This document shows, piece by piece, positions 49,986 through 58,341 of a DNA stretch of 64,000 nt (position 1 is its first letter; each line of letters opens with the position of its first letter). Origin of the DNA: Bradyrhizobium canariense (lineage in GTDB: Bacteria; Pseudomonadota; Alphaproteobacteria; Rhizobiales; Xanthobacteraceae); contig NZ_LT629750.1 in NCBI RefSeq assembly GCF_900105125.1, positions 7,715,001-7,779,000 of the forward strand. Reading direction: 5' to 3'. The notes under the pieces were generated by a model. It made no database searches. It was not told where the DNA came from and was given only the letters and a program-made list of their open reading frames with translations. The position numbers were made by a program, and so were the translations under genes.

Positions 49986-50600
49986 CTACCGAATGAAGCG
50001 GTCGAGAAGAGCGTCAACGGTGGCTTGCGACGTGATCCGTGTCGGTGCCGTTTTACCGACCACCCGCAGCCCCTCGACGAAACAGACGAGAATTCGGGCG
50101 GCACTTGAAGGCTCAACACCATCGGCCAACTTGCCCGCCGCCTTCGCACGGGAAAGTGCATCAGCCACCCTGGCCTCCATGGCTTTGAAAAAGCTTCCGA
50201 TGCGACGATCAACTTCAGCATCATGGCCAGCCAGTTCCATGGCTGTGGCCACCAGCAGGCATCCGCGCCGACCATTAGCCCCGCTGGTGCGGTCAACGTA
50301 GCCGGCAAGGTAGGCCCGCAGACCGTCGACCGGCTCTCTGCGGGGGTCGAGTTCGACATCCATCCGTGTCAAGGCATTGGCAACGTAGCGATCAAGCGCA
50401 CGCAAGAAGAGCGAGTGCTTGTCACCGAAAGCGGCGTAAAGGCTGCCACGCGAGAGCTTCGTCGCACGAAGAAGGTCCGGTAGCGCCGTGGCGTGATAGC
50501 CGCGCGACCAGAACACACCCATCGCGCGTTCGACAGCGGCTTCCGTGTCGAAACTTCGGGGGCGGCCACGGGGTAACTGCACTGAGGTTTGGTGGCTCAT
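49986..50600 (-). CDS. TetR/AcrR-family repressor
   Basis: 204 aa from the ATG at 50600. N-terminal HTH: RGRPRSFDTEAAVERAMGVF, YHATALPDLLRATKLSRGSL, YAAFGDKHSLFLRALDRYV. The C-terminal ligand domain carries GRRGCLLVATAMELAGHDAE and IGSFFKAMEARVADALSRAK, typical of the YcdC/NemR-like group whose members often use a Cys; here the Cys is in GCLLV. It probably represses itself and the EamA gene through the AGACC/GGTCT sites. Confidence 0.92.
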   Translation of the reverse strand: MSHQTSVQLPRGRPRSFDTEAAVERAMGVFWSRGYHATALPDLLRATKLSRGSLYAAFGDKHSLFLRALDRYVANALTRMDVELDPRREPVDGLRAYLAGYVDRTSGANGRRGCLLVATAMELAGHDAEVDRRIGSFFKAMEARVADALSRAKAAGKLADGVEPSSAARILVCFVEGLRVVGKTAPTRITSQATVDALLDRFIR

Positions 50601-50606
50601 TGCTGA

Positions 50607-50630
50607 TTTATAGACCAATTGGTCTATAAA
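50607..50630. promoter_or_regulatory. Perfect 24-bp palindromic TetR operator
   Basis: The half-site TTTATAGACCAA is followed directly by its reverse complement TTGGTCTATAAA, six bases upstream of the tetR start. Confidence 0.85.
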
Positions 50631-50732
50631 TTGCAAGTGGCCACTCTGGGGCAAAACCGGAAATATTGGCGGCGAGCAGATATTTTCTGCTCCTCACCCA
50701 ATAGCGGACTCAATGGTTTATGAGCACACGCC

Positions 50733-51785
50733 CTAAACTTCTGACGCGAGCAATTCGCGCAGGTGCTTGTCGAGCTGGCCGATCGCGTTGGGATCGGCGC
50801 CGAAAAGCGCGAGATGGCCATCGATGGTCTGGATCGGCCGGAACTCGGCATCAGGAATCAGCCGCCACTCGGCCTGGCAATCGGACGGCGGGAAGAACAT
50901 ATCCGACGACATCGGCATGACAAAAGTCTTGGCCTTGATGCGGCCCAGGGCGGCCCGCAAGTCGCCGCCGGTGTGGCGGCTCACGTCGCCGTGCTGCCAT
51001 TTCCAGGCCATGCACAGCAGATCGTTGGGATCCATCACGCTGAAATAGCCGTTCATGAAGTTCATGATGAAATCGTCCATCGACGAAAAGCCCAGCGCCT
51101 TGTGCCGGTCTTGCTGGAAAAACTCCGTGCTCCAGCCCATCACGGCCCACATTTTGGCATGACGCAGCAGGCCTTCCCTGACGTCGGCAGACGATGCGTA
51201 GAAGCCCTTGTTGAAACCGGGATCGGAGGTGATGGCATTGACCAGCGTTTCCGTGAAAAGGGAGTCATGGATGGTGTTTCTGGCCGTGCCGGCGATCGGC
51301 GCGGCGCGCTTCACCATGTCGGGGTAGCGTACCGCCCATTCATAGGTCTGTTGTGCGCCCATCGAGCCGCCGACAACGAGCGCGAGGCTTTTCAGGTCGA
51401 ATTTTTCGGTGACAAGCTTGTGCTGCGCGCGCACGTCATCCCCGATGCGCACGCGGGGAAAATTTCCCATCCCGGCCGGTGGCGATGTGTTGTGCGGCGA
51501 GGTGGAAAGACCGCTGCCAATCTGATTGACGACGATGATAAAATATTTGTCGGGATCGAGGGCCCGGCCCGGGCCGATATAGACCTGCTCCATGATCTTG
51601 CTTGTGCCGGAGTACCAGGTGGGGATGAGGATGGCGTTATCCTTTGCCGCATTGAGCTTGCCGAAAGTCGCGTAAGCAAGATTGCAGGCGCGAATCGTGC
51701 CGCCTTCCTCCAAATCGAGATTGCCGATGTCGTGAAGCTCATAAGGGCCGTGAACGTCCTGCGAGTAGTAGCTGTTCTCGATCAT
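50733..51785 (-). CDS. Alpha/beta-hydrolase of the homoserine O-acetyltransferase (MetX) superfamily
   Basis: 350 aa from the ATG at 51785 (GGGAGGAG upstream). Landmarks: LAYATFGKLNAAKDNAILIP, the nucleophile elbow VVGGSMGAQQTYEWAVRYPD, and a late TIDGHLALFGADP with the expected His; the acid is probably in PMSSDMFFPP. True MetX proteins make O-acetylhomoserine, but this one is encoded directly after a Baeyer-Villiger monooxygenase, so an esterase or acyltransferase acting on the ester product is more likely. Gap to the monooxygenase gene 76 bases, same strand. Confidence 0.85.
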   Translation of the reverse strand: MIENSYYSQDVHGPYELHDIGNLDLEEGGTIRACNLAYATFGKLNAAKDNAILIPTWYSGTSKIMEQVYIGPGRALDPDKYFIIVVNQIGSGLSTSPHNTSPPAGMGNFPRVRIGDDVRAQHKLVTEKFDLKSLALVVGGSMGAQQTYEWAVRYPDMVKRAAPIAGTARNTIHDSLFTETLVNAITSDPGFNKGFYASSADVREGLLRHAKMWAVMGWSTEFFQQDRHKALGFSSMDDFIMNFMNGYFSVMDPNDLLCMAWKWQHGDVSRHTGGDLRAALGRIKAKTFVMPMSSDMFFPPSDCQAEWRLIPDAEFRPIQTIDGHLALFGADPNAIGQLDKHLRELLASEV

Positions 51786-51861
51786 GATCTCCTCCCGATA
51801 GCGTTTGTTGGGCGGCAAACGCTGTTGCCGCTGCCGCCCTGTTTTTGTTGTCTAAGTCTGG

Positions 51862-53478
51862 TTACGCTAATTCGAATCCCTCGTAGCCCTTGGCGGCCAC
51901 CTCGTCGCACTTCTTCCGGTAGCCGCCGACGCCTTCCGGCCCGAGATAGGGCAGGAACGCCCGTGGCTTGCCGGCGATATTGGCGCTCATGTACCAGGAG
52001 TTGGCGCTCGGCATTAGCGTCGCACTGACGATTTCATTGACGTGCGCGACCCATTGATCCTGCGCCGCAGGTGTTGCCTCGATGGTGGTCTTTCCGGCCT
52101 TGCGCATGTTTTCAATGCAGTCGGTGATCCATTCGACATGCTGCTCGATCGATACCGGCATGTTCGACAGCACCGACGGGCTTTGCGGGCCGGTGATGGT
52201 GAACAGGTTGGGAAAGCCGGCGACCGAGACGCCAAGGTAGGTGTGGGGACCGTCCGACCACTCCCGATCCAGCGTGCGGCCGTTACGGCCTTTCAGGTTC
52301 AAGGCCTTCAACGGACCCGTCATGGCATCGAAACCGGTGGCGAACACGATGATGTCGAGAGGATATTCCTTGCCACCGGCGCGGATGCCCTTCTCGGTGA
52401 TTTCTTCGATCGCGCCGTCGGTTTTCGCATCGACCAGGAGCACGTTGTCCTTGTTGAACGTCTCGTAGTAGTTGGTGTCGAGCGGCTGGCGCTTGGTGCC
52501 GTAGGCGTAGCCTTTGGGAATCAGCTTTTCGGCGATAACAGGGTCTTTCACGGTCTTGCGGATCTTGCGCTTGATGTAGTCGGCGCAGACGTCATTGGCC
52601 TCTTTCGAGAAGAACATGTCCTGATAGTTGGCCAGCCAGAAGGCGAACCCGCCGGCGTCCCACATCCTGTCGAATTCACGATCGCGCTCCTCGCGTGTGA
52701 CCTCCAGCGCTGACTTCGGAATGAAGTAATGTTCCTGGCCGAAGAATGATTCCCGGATGCGCTTGGCCACGCCGTCATAATCAGCCTTTCGCGCCTTGAC
52801 GATTTCAGGGTCCACCTTGCCATTGCGCGCCGGCACGCAGTAGTTGGCCGTGCGCTGGAACACGACGAGTTGCTTGGCCTGCTGCGCAATTTCCGGAATC
52901 GCCTGTACCGCCGTGGCGCCGGTACCGACCACGCCCACGCGCTTGTTGGTGAAGTCGACGCCAGTGTGGGGGAAGCGGCTGGTGTGGTACCACTTGCCTC
53001 TAAAATTCTCCAAGCCCTTCAGTTGAGGCATGTTCGTGGTCGACAAGGTGCCGACGGCGGCGATGAGATAACGCGCCGTCACGTCTTCCCCCTTGTGGGT
53101 ATGCACCGTCCAGAGGTTGGTTCGCTCGTCGAATTCGGCGCCGGTCATGCTGGTATTGAACTGAATGTCGCGTTTCAGGTCGTGACGCTTGGCGACATGC
53201 TCGAGATAGCGGAGGATTTCGGGCTGTTCGGGATAGCGCTCGGACCACTCCCACTCTTGCAGGAGCTGCTTGTCCCAGGTGAAGCAATAAATGTAGGCGT
53301 CAGAATCGCAGCGCGCGCCGGGGTAGCGGTTCCAGTACCAGGTACCGCCTACGGTTTCACCGGCTTCATAGACGCGCACCTTCAATCCCAGTTTGTCCCG
53401 CAGTGATTTCAGCATGTGCAGGCCGGAAAAGCCTGCGCCGATCACGACGGCGTCGAAGTCTTGAGTTGCGATGGCCAT
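51862..53478 (-). CDS. Flavin-containing Baeyer-Villiger-type monooxygenase
   Basis: 538 aa from the ATG at 53478 (GGGAG upstream). FAD site VVIGAGFSGLHMLKSLRDKL, the BVMO-type GGTWYWNRYPGARCDSDAYI, the NADPH site VGVVGTGATAVQAIPEIA, and the fingerprint FRGKWYHTSRFPHTG, where the consensus Trp of FxGxxxHxxxW is Phe. Related to cyclohexanone and steroid monooxygenases. It would insert oxygen into a ketone, giving an ester or lactone for the adjacent hydrolase. The substrate is unknown. Confidence 0.9.
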   Translation of the reverse strand: MAIATQDFDAVVIGAGFSGLHMLKSLRDKLGLKVRVYEAGETVGGTWYWNRYPGARCDSDAYIYCFTWDKQLLQEWEWSERYPEQPEILRYLEHVAKRHDLKRDIQFNTSMTGAEFDERTNLWTVHTHKGEDVTARYLIAAVGTLSTTNMPQLKGLENFRGKWYHTSRFPHTGVDFTNKRVGVVGTGATAVQAIPEIAQQAKQLVVFQRTANYCVPARNGKVDPEIVKARKADYDGVAKRIRESFFGQEHYFIPKSALEVTREERDREFDRMWDAGGFAFWLANYQDMFFSKEANDVCADYIKRKIRKTVKDPVIAEKLIPKGYAYGTKRQPLDTNYYETFNKDNVLLVDAKTDGAIEEITEKGIRAGGKEYPLDIIVFATGFDAMTGPLKALNLKGRNGRTLDREWSDGPHTYLGVSVAGFPNLFTITGPQSPSVLSNMPVSIEQHVEWITDCIENMRKAGKTTIEATPAAQDQWVAHVNEIVSATLMPSANSWYMSANIAGKPRAFLPYLGPEGVGGYRKKCDEVAAKGYEGFELA

Positions 53479-54005
53479 TTCTCCCTCCAGTTTTGTTGTT
53501 CGATCGGACGACAGAGAAACTCGATCCTCCACCAGCGGGAAGACCTCCGCAGTTGCGCTGCATCGCGCATAGTTTGGACGCTATTTTCGTAAGCCGCGAA
53601 CGTCTGCGGGCGTTTGTTGTCCGCGAACGGCAGCGTCTGCGTCAGGATGAGATCTGAAATTTCGCGCGAGGAGTCGATCCGGCTTAGCGTTGGCCAAGCC
53701 TGCCCAGGCGAGGCTGCGGGGGCTGCAGCAACGCCTGGTCGATCTGAACCTTGCTTTGCATGCCGTACCTCCCGCTTGTTTTTTTAGGATCGGCGATCTT
53801 CCTCCCGAACAGGAGTTCCTGCAAGGACAAGCCGGTGAAGCGCGGCGCGGCATGATGTCGACAGCGGTTTGGTGCGACAGCAAAGCTGTCCCATGTTTTG
53901 CACCGCACCGCTCTCACAATATTAGAATTGAAGCGCGCGTTTCTGACCCTTCCGTTTCAAAAACAGCATAAGCTCTGATGTCCCAGAGATCCTGCGGAGG
54001 AAGCC
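53479..54005. other. Intergenic region between divergent BVMO and MFS operons
   Basis: 527 bases with no standard-size gene. A short minus-strand frame with a good RBS is listed separately. The remainder should hold two divergent promoters; no clear operator dyad was recognised. Confidence 0.45.
53684..53761 (-). CDS. Possible 25-aa leader peptide upstream of the BVMO operon
   Basis: ATG at 53761, six bases after GGGAGG, encodes MQSKVQIDQALLQPPQPRLG then RLGQR and TAA. It lies 205 bases before the BVMO start on the same strand. The RBS is as good as that of the real genes. No homology is known to me. It could be a regulatory leader, a tiny protein or chance. Confidence 0.3.
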   Translation of the reverse strand: MQSKVQIDQALLQPPQPRLGRLGQR

Positions 54006-55313
54006 ATGGACCGTACGCTTGAGCGATCGACCATGCGCAAGGTTTATCTGCGGCTGCTTCCGTTTGCGGTCTTGTCGTATGTGCTTGCCTACATTGATCG
54101 CATCAATGTGAGCTTCGCCGGCCTTACCATGCGCGGCGATCTCGGCATGTCGGCCGGCACCTTCGGGTTTGCCGTCGGCATGTTTTACTGGGGCTATTTC
54201 ATCTTTGAAGTCCCCAGCAACGTGATCCTGGAGAAGGTCGGCGCCAGAATATGGATCGCCCGTATCATGATCACCTGGGGGATACTGGCCGGCATCACCG
54301 CCGTGGTTCCAGGGGCGACGAGCTTTGCGATCGTGCGCTTCCTGCTGGGCGTCGCTGAGGCCGGATTCTTTCCTGGCATCATCCTCTACTTCACCTACTG
54401 GTTTCCGAGCCACCATCACGCCCGCATCGTGTCGGGCTTTCTGGTCGGTCTGCCGGTTGCAGTGGCAATCGGTGCGCCGATATCGACGGGGCTTCTCGGT
54501 CTGGATGGCCTGTTCGGTCTGCGGGGTTGGCAGATCATGTACATCGCCGAAGCGATCCCGACGGTGGCGATCGGGGTGGTCACGTTTTTCGTGCTCACCG
54601 ACCGGCCCGAGCAGGCAAAATTCCTGACTGCGGAAGAGCGTAATTGGCTCGTCGCCACCATCGCCGCCGAACGCCGCGCCACCGAGGCGATACGCAAATT
54701 CACGATGTGGCAGGCTCTCTACAATCCCAAAGTGCTGCTGCTGGCGCTGAACTATCTCGGCATTGTCACCGCCAGCCTTGGCATGCTGATTTTCATTCCG
54801 CAAATGATCAAGTCGCTGGGCAACTACAGCAACATGACGGTCGGCTGGCTCACCATGATCCCCTATATTTGCGGCGCCATCGCCATGGTGGTGTGGGGGC
54901 GCATTTCCGATCGCATGAATGAGCGGCGCTGGAATCTGTTCATCGGTTGCGTGTTCTCAACCGTGGGGCTGGTCATTGCCGGCATGACGATGGGAAGCTG
55001 GTGGGCGCTGGTGGGAATGTCGATCGCCGCGATGGGGTTTTATGGCTCCAAGGGCCCGTTCTTCGCGATGCCGCCGATGTTTCTCAGTGGCGCCGGGCTC
55101 GCAGCAGGGATCGCGTGGATCAACTCGATCGGCAATCTCGGCGGCTTCTTCGGGCCCTGGTATGTCGGTGTGATGAAAGACCTGACCGGCAATTATTCGG
55201 GTGGACTTTATGGGCTCGCTTTGCTCGGTCTGCTCGCTGCAATTGTCTGCGCGTTGTTTCTGCACATTCCGAACCGCGTGCCGTCCTCGGCGGTCGGCGC
55301 GCCTGCCGAATGA
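54006..55313 (+). CDS. MFS transporter, anion:cation symporter (ACS) family
   Basis: 435 aa, 12 helices. Signatures: LLPFAVLSYVLAYIDRINVS at helix 1, GMFYWGYFIFEVPSNVILEK, VGARIWIARIMITWG, RFLLGVAEAGFFPGIILYFT, and WGRISDRMNERRWNLFIGC. This is the ACS type that carries organic anions such as tartrate, phthalate or sugar acids. CGGAGGAAG RBS. Divergent from the BVMO operon, so it may import a related substrate or serve an unrelated acid. Confidence 0.9.
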   Translation: MDRTLERSTMRKVYLRLLPFAVLSYVLAYIDRINVSFAGLTMRGDLGMSAGTFGFAVGMFYWGYFIFEVPSNVILEKVGARIWIARIMITWGILAGITAVVPGATSFAIVRFLLGVAEAGFFPGIILYFTYWFPSHHHARIVSGFLVGLPVAVAIGAPISTGLLGLDGLFGLRGWQIMYIAEAIPTVAIGVVTFFVLTDRPEQAKFLTAEERNWLVATIAAERRATEAIRKFTMWQALYNPKVLLLALNYLGIVTASLGMLIFIPQMIKSLGNYSNMTVGWLTMIPYICGAIAMVVWGRISDRMNERRWNLFIGCVFSTVGLVIAGMTMGSWWALVGMSIAAMGFYGSKGPFFAMPPMFLSGAGLAAGIAWINSIGNLGGFFGPWYVGVMKDLTGNYSGGLYGLALLGLLAAIVCALFLHIPNRVPSSAVGAPAE

Positions 55314-55573
55314 TCCGAATCTCCTCTGCATCAAGCGCTCGGAACTCAGCATCCGGATCGGGTCAAAACAGAGCCTCGGGGAAAGCCATCGGTATCGATG
55401 CCGACTTTCCGACACATTGTCGCCTGATCACTGTGGCGAGTTGTGGCGTTATTAGCACACCAAACTAAAATCAAGTGATTGATCCCATGTTTGGTTTCAC
55501 CCAGTCATGGTTCTGCCCTCATTAAGTTCCGCCCTTGGTACCTGTCGGATTTTCGGTGGGTTGGGGGTGCGAT

Positions 55574-56167
55574 ATGTCTTCCATCAACTGGGCCAGAACT
55601 TCTTACGTCGGCATCAAAGCAAGCCGTATTCATCTTAGTTCGCCTTTGATTTCGGCGGCTGGTGGTCGAAACGTCATTCAACTATTCGCTGTGGTTTTGG
55701 GAGCAGCGTCGCTTGCGGCCTGCGCGCAGTCTTCCGTTGCCACAAGGAAATCGGAATTTCTTGCCGCCAGTCGACAGCCGTCTCAAGAACACGTTCGACA
55801 GGCCGCATTCGTGACGGGCAGGCGTGTAGCGTTCGCGAGAAAACATACCCCGTTCGCGCCACACAAGGATGCAGCCGGGACACAGCTGGCATCGCATGGA
55901 GTTGCGAGCTTCTATACCGAGGGAACGCAGACCGCGAGCGGCGAAAAATTCGATACACATGAATTGACCGCCGCTCATCCGACATTGCCGTTCGGCACGC
56001 GACTGCGCGTGACAAACGTCGCCACCGGGCGGTCCGTGACCGTTCGGGTCAATGACCGCGGTCCGTTCGTTCCCGGGCGAGCGGTCGACGTCTCGTATTC
56101 TGCGGCGGAAGCACTGGGAATGGTCGACAGTGGAATTGCGAACGTCAAACTCAACGTCGTCCGATAG
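55574..56167 (+). CDS. rlpA: RlpA-family lipoprotein (double-psi beta-barrel)
   Basis: 197 aa from the ATG at 55574. A late hydrophobic segment ends in a lipobox (FAVVLGAASLAACAQS), predicting an outer-membrane lipoprotein. The C-terminal ~95 residues are the RlpA barrel: GVASFYTEGTQTASGEKFDT, ELTAAHPTLPFGTRLRVTNV, VTVRVNDRGPFVPGRAVDVS, with the Asp of VNDRGPF kept. RlpA cleaves denuded glycan strands in peptidoglycan at the septum. There is no SPOR domain, so targeting may differ from that of E. coli RlpA. Confidence 0.88.
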   Translation: MSSINWARTSYVGIKASRIHLSSPLISAAGGRNVIQLFAVVLGAASLAACAQSSVATRKSEFLAASRQPSQEHVRQAAFVTGRRVAFARKHTPFAPHKDAAGTQLASHGVASFYTEGTQTASGEKFDTHELTAAHPTLPFGTRLRVTNVATGRSVTVRVNDRGPFVPGRAVDVSYSAAEALGMVDSGIANVKLNVVR

Positions 56168-56213
56168 CCAGCCAGAGCGGTCTGTATTAACGATCGAAAT
56201 ATCGCAGCGGATC

Positions 56214-56245
56214 AAAAGCCGACATCCAGCGAATGTCGGCCTTTT
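56214..56245 (+). terminator. Rho-independent terminator after rlpA
   Basis: AAAAGCCGACAT-7 bases-ATGTCGGCC followed by TTTT. Perfect 8-bp stem, 46 bases after the stop. Confidence 0.85.
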
Positions 56246-56679
56246 GGCATCTTCCAGACCTTGCACCCGTGATTGGTTATGTCCGCTTATGAGAGAGATC
56301 GAAGCGGAAGTGATGGAAGATCACGGCCACTTCTGCTTCTGGCCCCGCTTCTGATATCGGTGACCTCTGGAGGCATGTCGAATTTGGGACAGCTTCACTG
56401 TCTCGTTTCCGTCTTGGGAACCAGCATGCCGAGGCTGAGAATTCATCATGGCACGCAGCGGGGTAGCGGGAACTTGCGGCGCTGCAATAAAGCGATTTTT
56501 TTATTGTCCGTTGGATCGCCTCAGAGATAATCTTCGACCACAATTGATCACTCCTGGCCAAAGGCGTTCGCTGGTGACAGCGGATGCCATTATTTTCCTG
56601 ACGCAAACGTCAATCATTATTCTTTGATCACGATCTGAGTTGGGCGGAAGCCCGAATTTTGTAATGAAGGAGATTAGTC
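56246..56679. other. Gene-free leader region of the repeat-protein gene
   Basis: No supported gene. AT-richer than the surrounding DNA near 56490-56640 and likely to contain the promoter of the downstream secreted-repeat gene. AAGGAG at 56667 is its ribosome-binding site. Confidence 0.4.
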
Positions 56680-58191
56680 GTGAGTGCAGAGCGTTTTGAT
56701 TTCCGAACTCCGGTTGGTGCAAAATTTTCCCATGAGAAGCATCATTCTTTTGGTCATGCGAAGGACGATTTTGAATTTGGTCATGCAAAGCATCATCATG
56801 GTTTTGATTTTGTTGTCACGTTCAATCCTGAAGCGACCTTCGGCATTGTCGACAATGTCGGCGGCGCAAGCGCGTCTCTTGATCTGCACGGGATAGGCAA
56901 CGTCGTCATTGGCGATACGACCTCTCACGCCGCTGTTTCGATTAACGGAGGCAACGGCCTATCGACTGTCGTTTTGGGAAACGGCAATGATCACGTAACC
57001 CTGCAGGGAGCGTTCAATACGATCGTTCTCGGAGACGGCAATGATGTTGTGAATGCCGGAACCGGAACGGCATCGGCGGTCTTTCACGACGGCGAAGTGC
57101 ACATAACCTACGGGAACTATTTGTCGGCGACATTCGCCTCGCCGCTCGACCTCGATGGGCTCCATTCAACGGGAAGCCATCTCGATATCGGCTTCTTCAA
57201 TGGGGGCACGGGAAATATCGGTGCCTTCAATGGTCTGGGCAACAGCAACGCGAGCGACGGCAACGACAACATCGGCGTGTTCAACGGCGATGGCAATGGC
57301 GGCAGAGACAACGGCAATGGCAACATTGGCGCGTTCAACGGCAATTTCAACGGCCTGGGGAATGCCTCCCGGTCGGACGGCAACGACAACGGCAATGGCA
57401 ATGTCGGCGTTCTGAATGGCAACTATAATGGCAATCTGAACACTGGACACGATTCCGGCAATAGCAATGGCAACGGCAATATCGGAGTCGACAGCGGTAA
57501 TTTGAACGGCAACGGCGTTGCGACGCCTGCGTTGCACGGCGATATAGATCCAAACGCGCACCTCGTTGGTGGGTTTGACACCATCGTTGTCGGCAACGGC
57601 TCGGATTCGATTACGGCCCTGGCAGGCATTTCCACCATCGTCGCGGGCAACGGGAACGACCAGATCCTGATCGGCGGGTCTTACAATACGGTTGTCGCGG
57701 GCAATGGGGCCGATCACGTTGTGGGGCTGAATGTCGACCACTCCACCATTGCGCTGGGCAACGGAGGCTGCACGGTAAGTTTGACCGGGGCGGGATGTAA
57801 TACGGTCACGACCGGAAGCGGCAATGACGTCATTTCCCTGTCTGGCATCGGCAATTGGGTGGACGCCGGCGCAGCGACCACGTTCAATACGATCTTTGGT
57901 GGAGCTGGCAAGGATACGTTTGTGCTGGCGCCATCTGGATCGGGGATGGATAAGATCTACAATTTCAGCCTGTTTGACGGCGACCAACTCGATTTACAAA
58001 ATGCACTGTCGGGCACGCACTGGGATGGGAAAGTTGGCGATCTCAGCCACTTCCTCACGACCGAGGTGGTGGGCGGTAACACGTTTCTGGAATGCACCAC
58101 CGCCTCCGGCGGTACCGCAACGGTAGCCGAACTAATGGGTACACACTATTCGCTTGCGATGCTCGAGGCGCACCACTCTCTTCTTGTTTGA
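56680..58191 (+). CDS. Large Asn/Gly-repeat protein with type I secretion-like C-terminus
   Basis: 503 aa from a GTG nine bases after AAGGAG. Residues 10-45 are His/Phe-rich (KFSHEKHHSFGHAKDDFEFG). Residues 75-130 and 305-425 hold RTX-like strands (VVLGNGNDHVTL, IVLGDGNDVVN, IVAGNGNDQILIG, VTTGSGNDVISLSG). Residues ~165-290 consist of a distinctive pentapeptide-like Asn-Gly array (NGNGNIGAFNGN, DGNDNGNGNVGVLNGN). The end (FGGAGKDTFVLAP ... FDGDQLDLQNALSG ... AMLEAHHSLLV) matches C-terminal targeting domains of type I-secreted proteins. Probably a calcium-binding surface or matrix protein. No T1SS genes are nearby. Confidence 0.75.
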   Translation: MSAERFDFRTPVGAKFSHEKHHSFGHAKDDFEFGHAKHHHGFDFVVTFNPEATFGIVDNVGGASASLDLHGIGNVVIGDTTSHAAVSINGGNGLSTVVLGNGNDHVTLQGAFNTIVLGDGNDVVNAGTGTASAVFHDGEVHITYGNYLSATFASPLDLDGLHSTGSHLDIGFFNGGTGNIGAFNGLGNSNASDGNDNIGVFNGDGNGGRDNGNGNIGAFNGNFNGLGNASRSDGNDNGNGNVGVLNGNYNGNLNTGHDSGNSNGNGNIGVDSGNLNGNGVATPALHGDIDPNAHLVGGFDTIVVGNGSDSITALAGISTIVAGNGNDQILIGGSYNTVVAGNGADHVVGLNVDHSTIALGNGGCTVSLTGAGCNTVTTGSGNDVISLSGIGNWVDAGAATTFNTIFGGAGKDTFVLAPSGSGMDKIYNFSLFDGDQLDLQNALSGTHWDGKVGDLSHFLTTEVVGGNTFLECTTASGGTATVAELMGTHYSLAMLEAHHSLLV

Positions 58192-58341
58192 GCATCGGAA
58201 GGTGGGCAAGGCAGACGCTGCCGGTCGTTCCGTCGGTCCTTGCGAACCGACGGGGATTGGCCGGAAGTAGACGGTCGACAGCCAAAATGACGCGAACGAC
58301 CCGGAACGGACACCATCGGTGCCTCGTATCCTGGCTCGCGG

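Noticed and set aside
56273..56530. 85-codon frame in the leader of the repeat-protein gene
   Set aside because: No RBS, mixed composition and no recognisable features.
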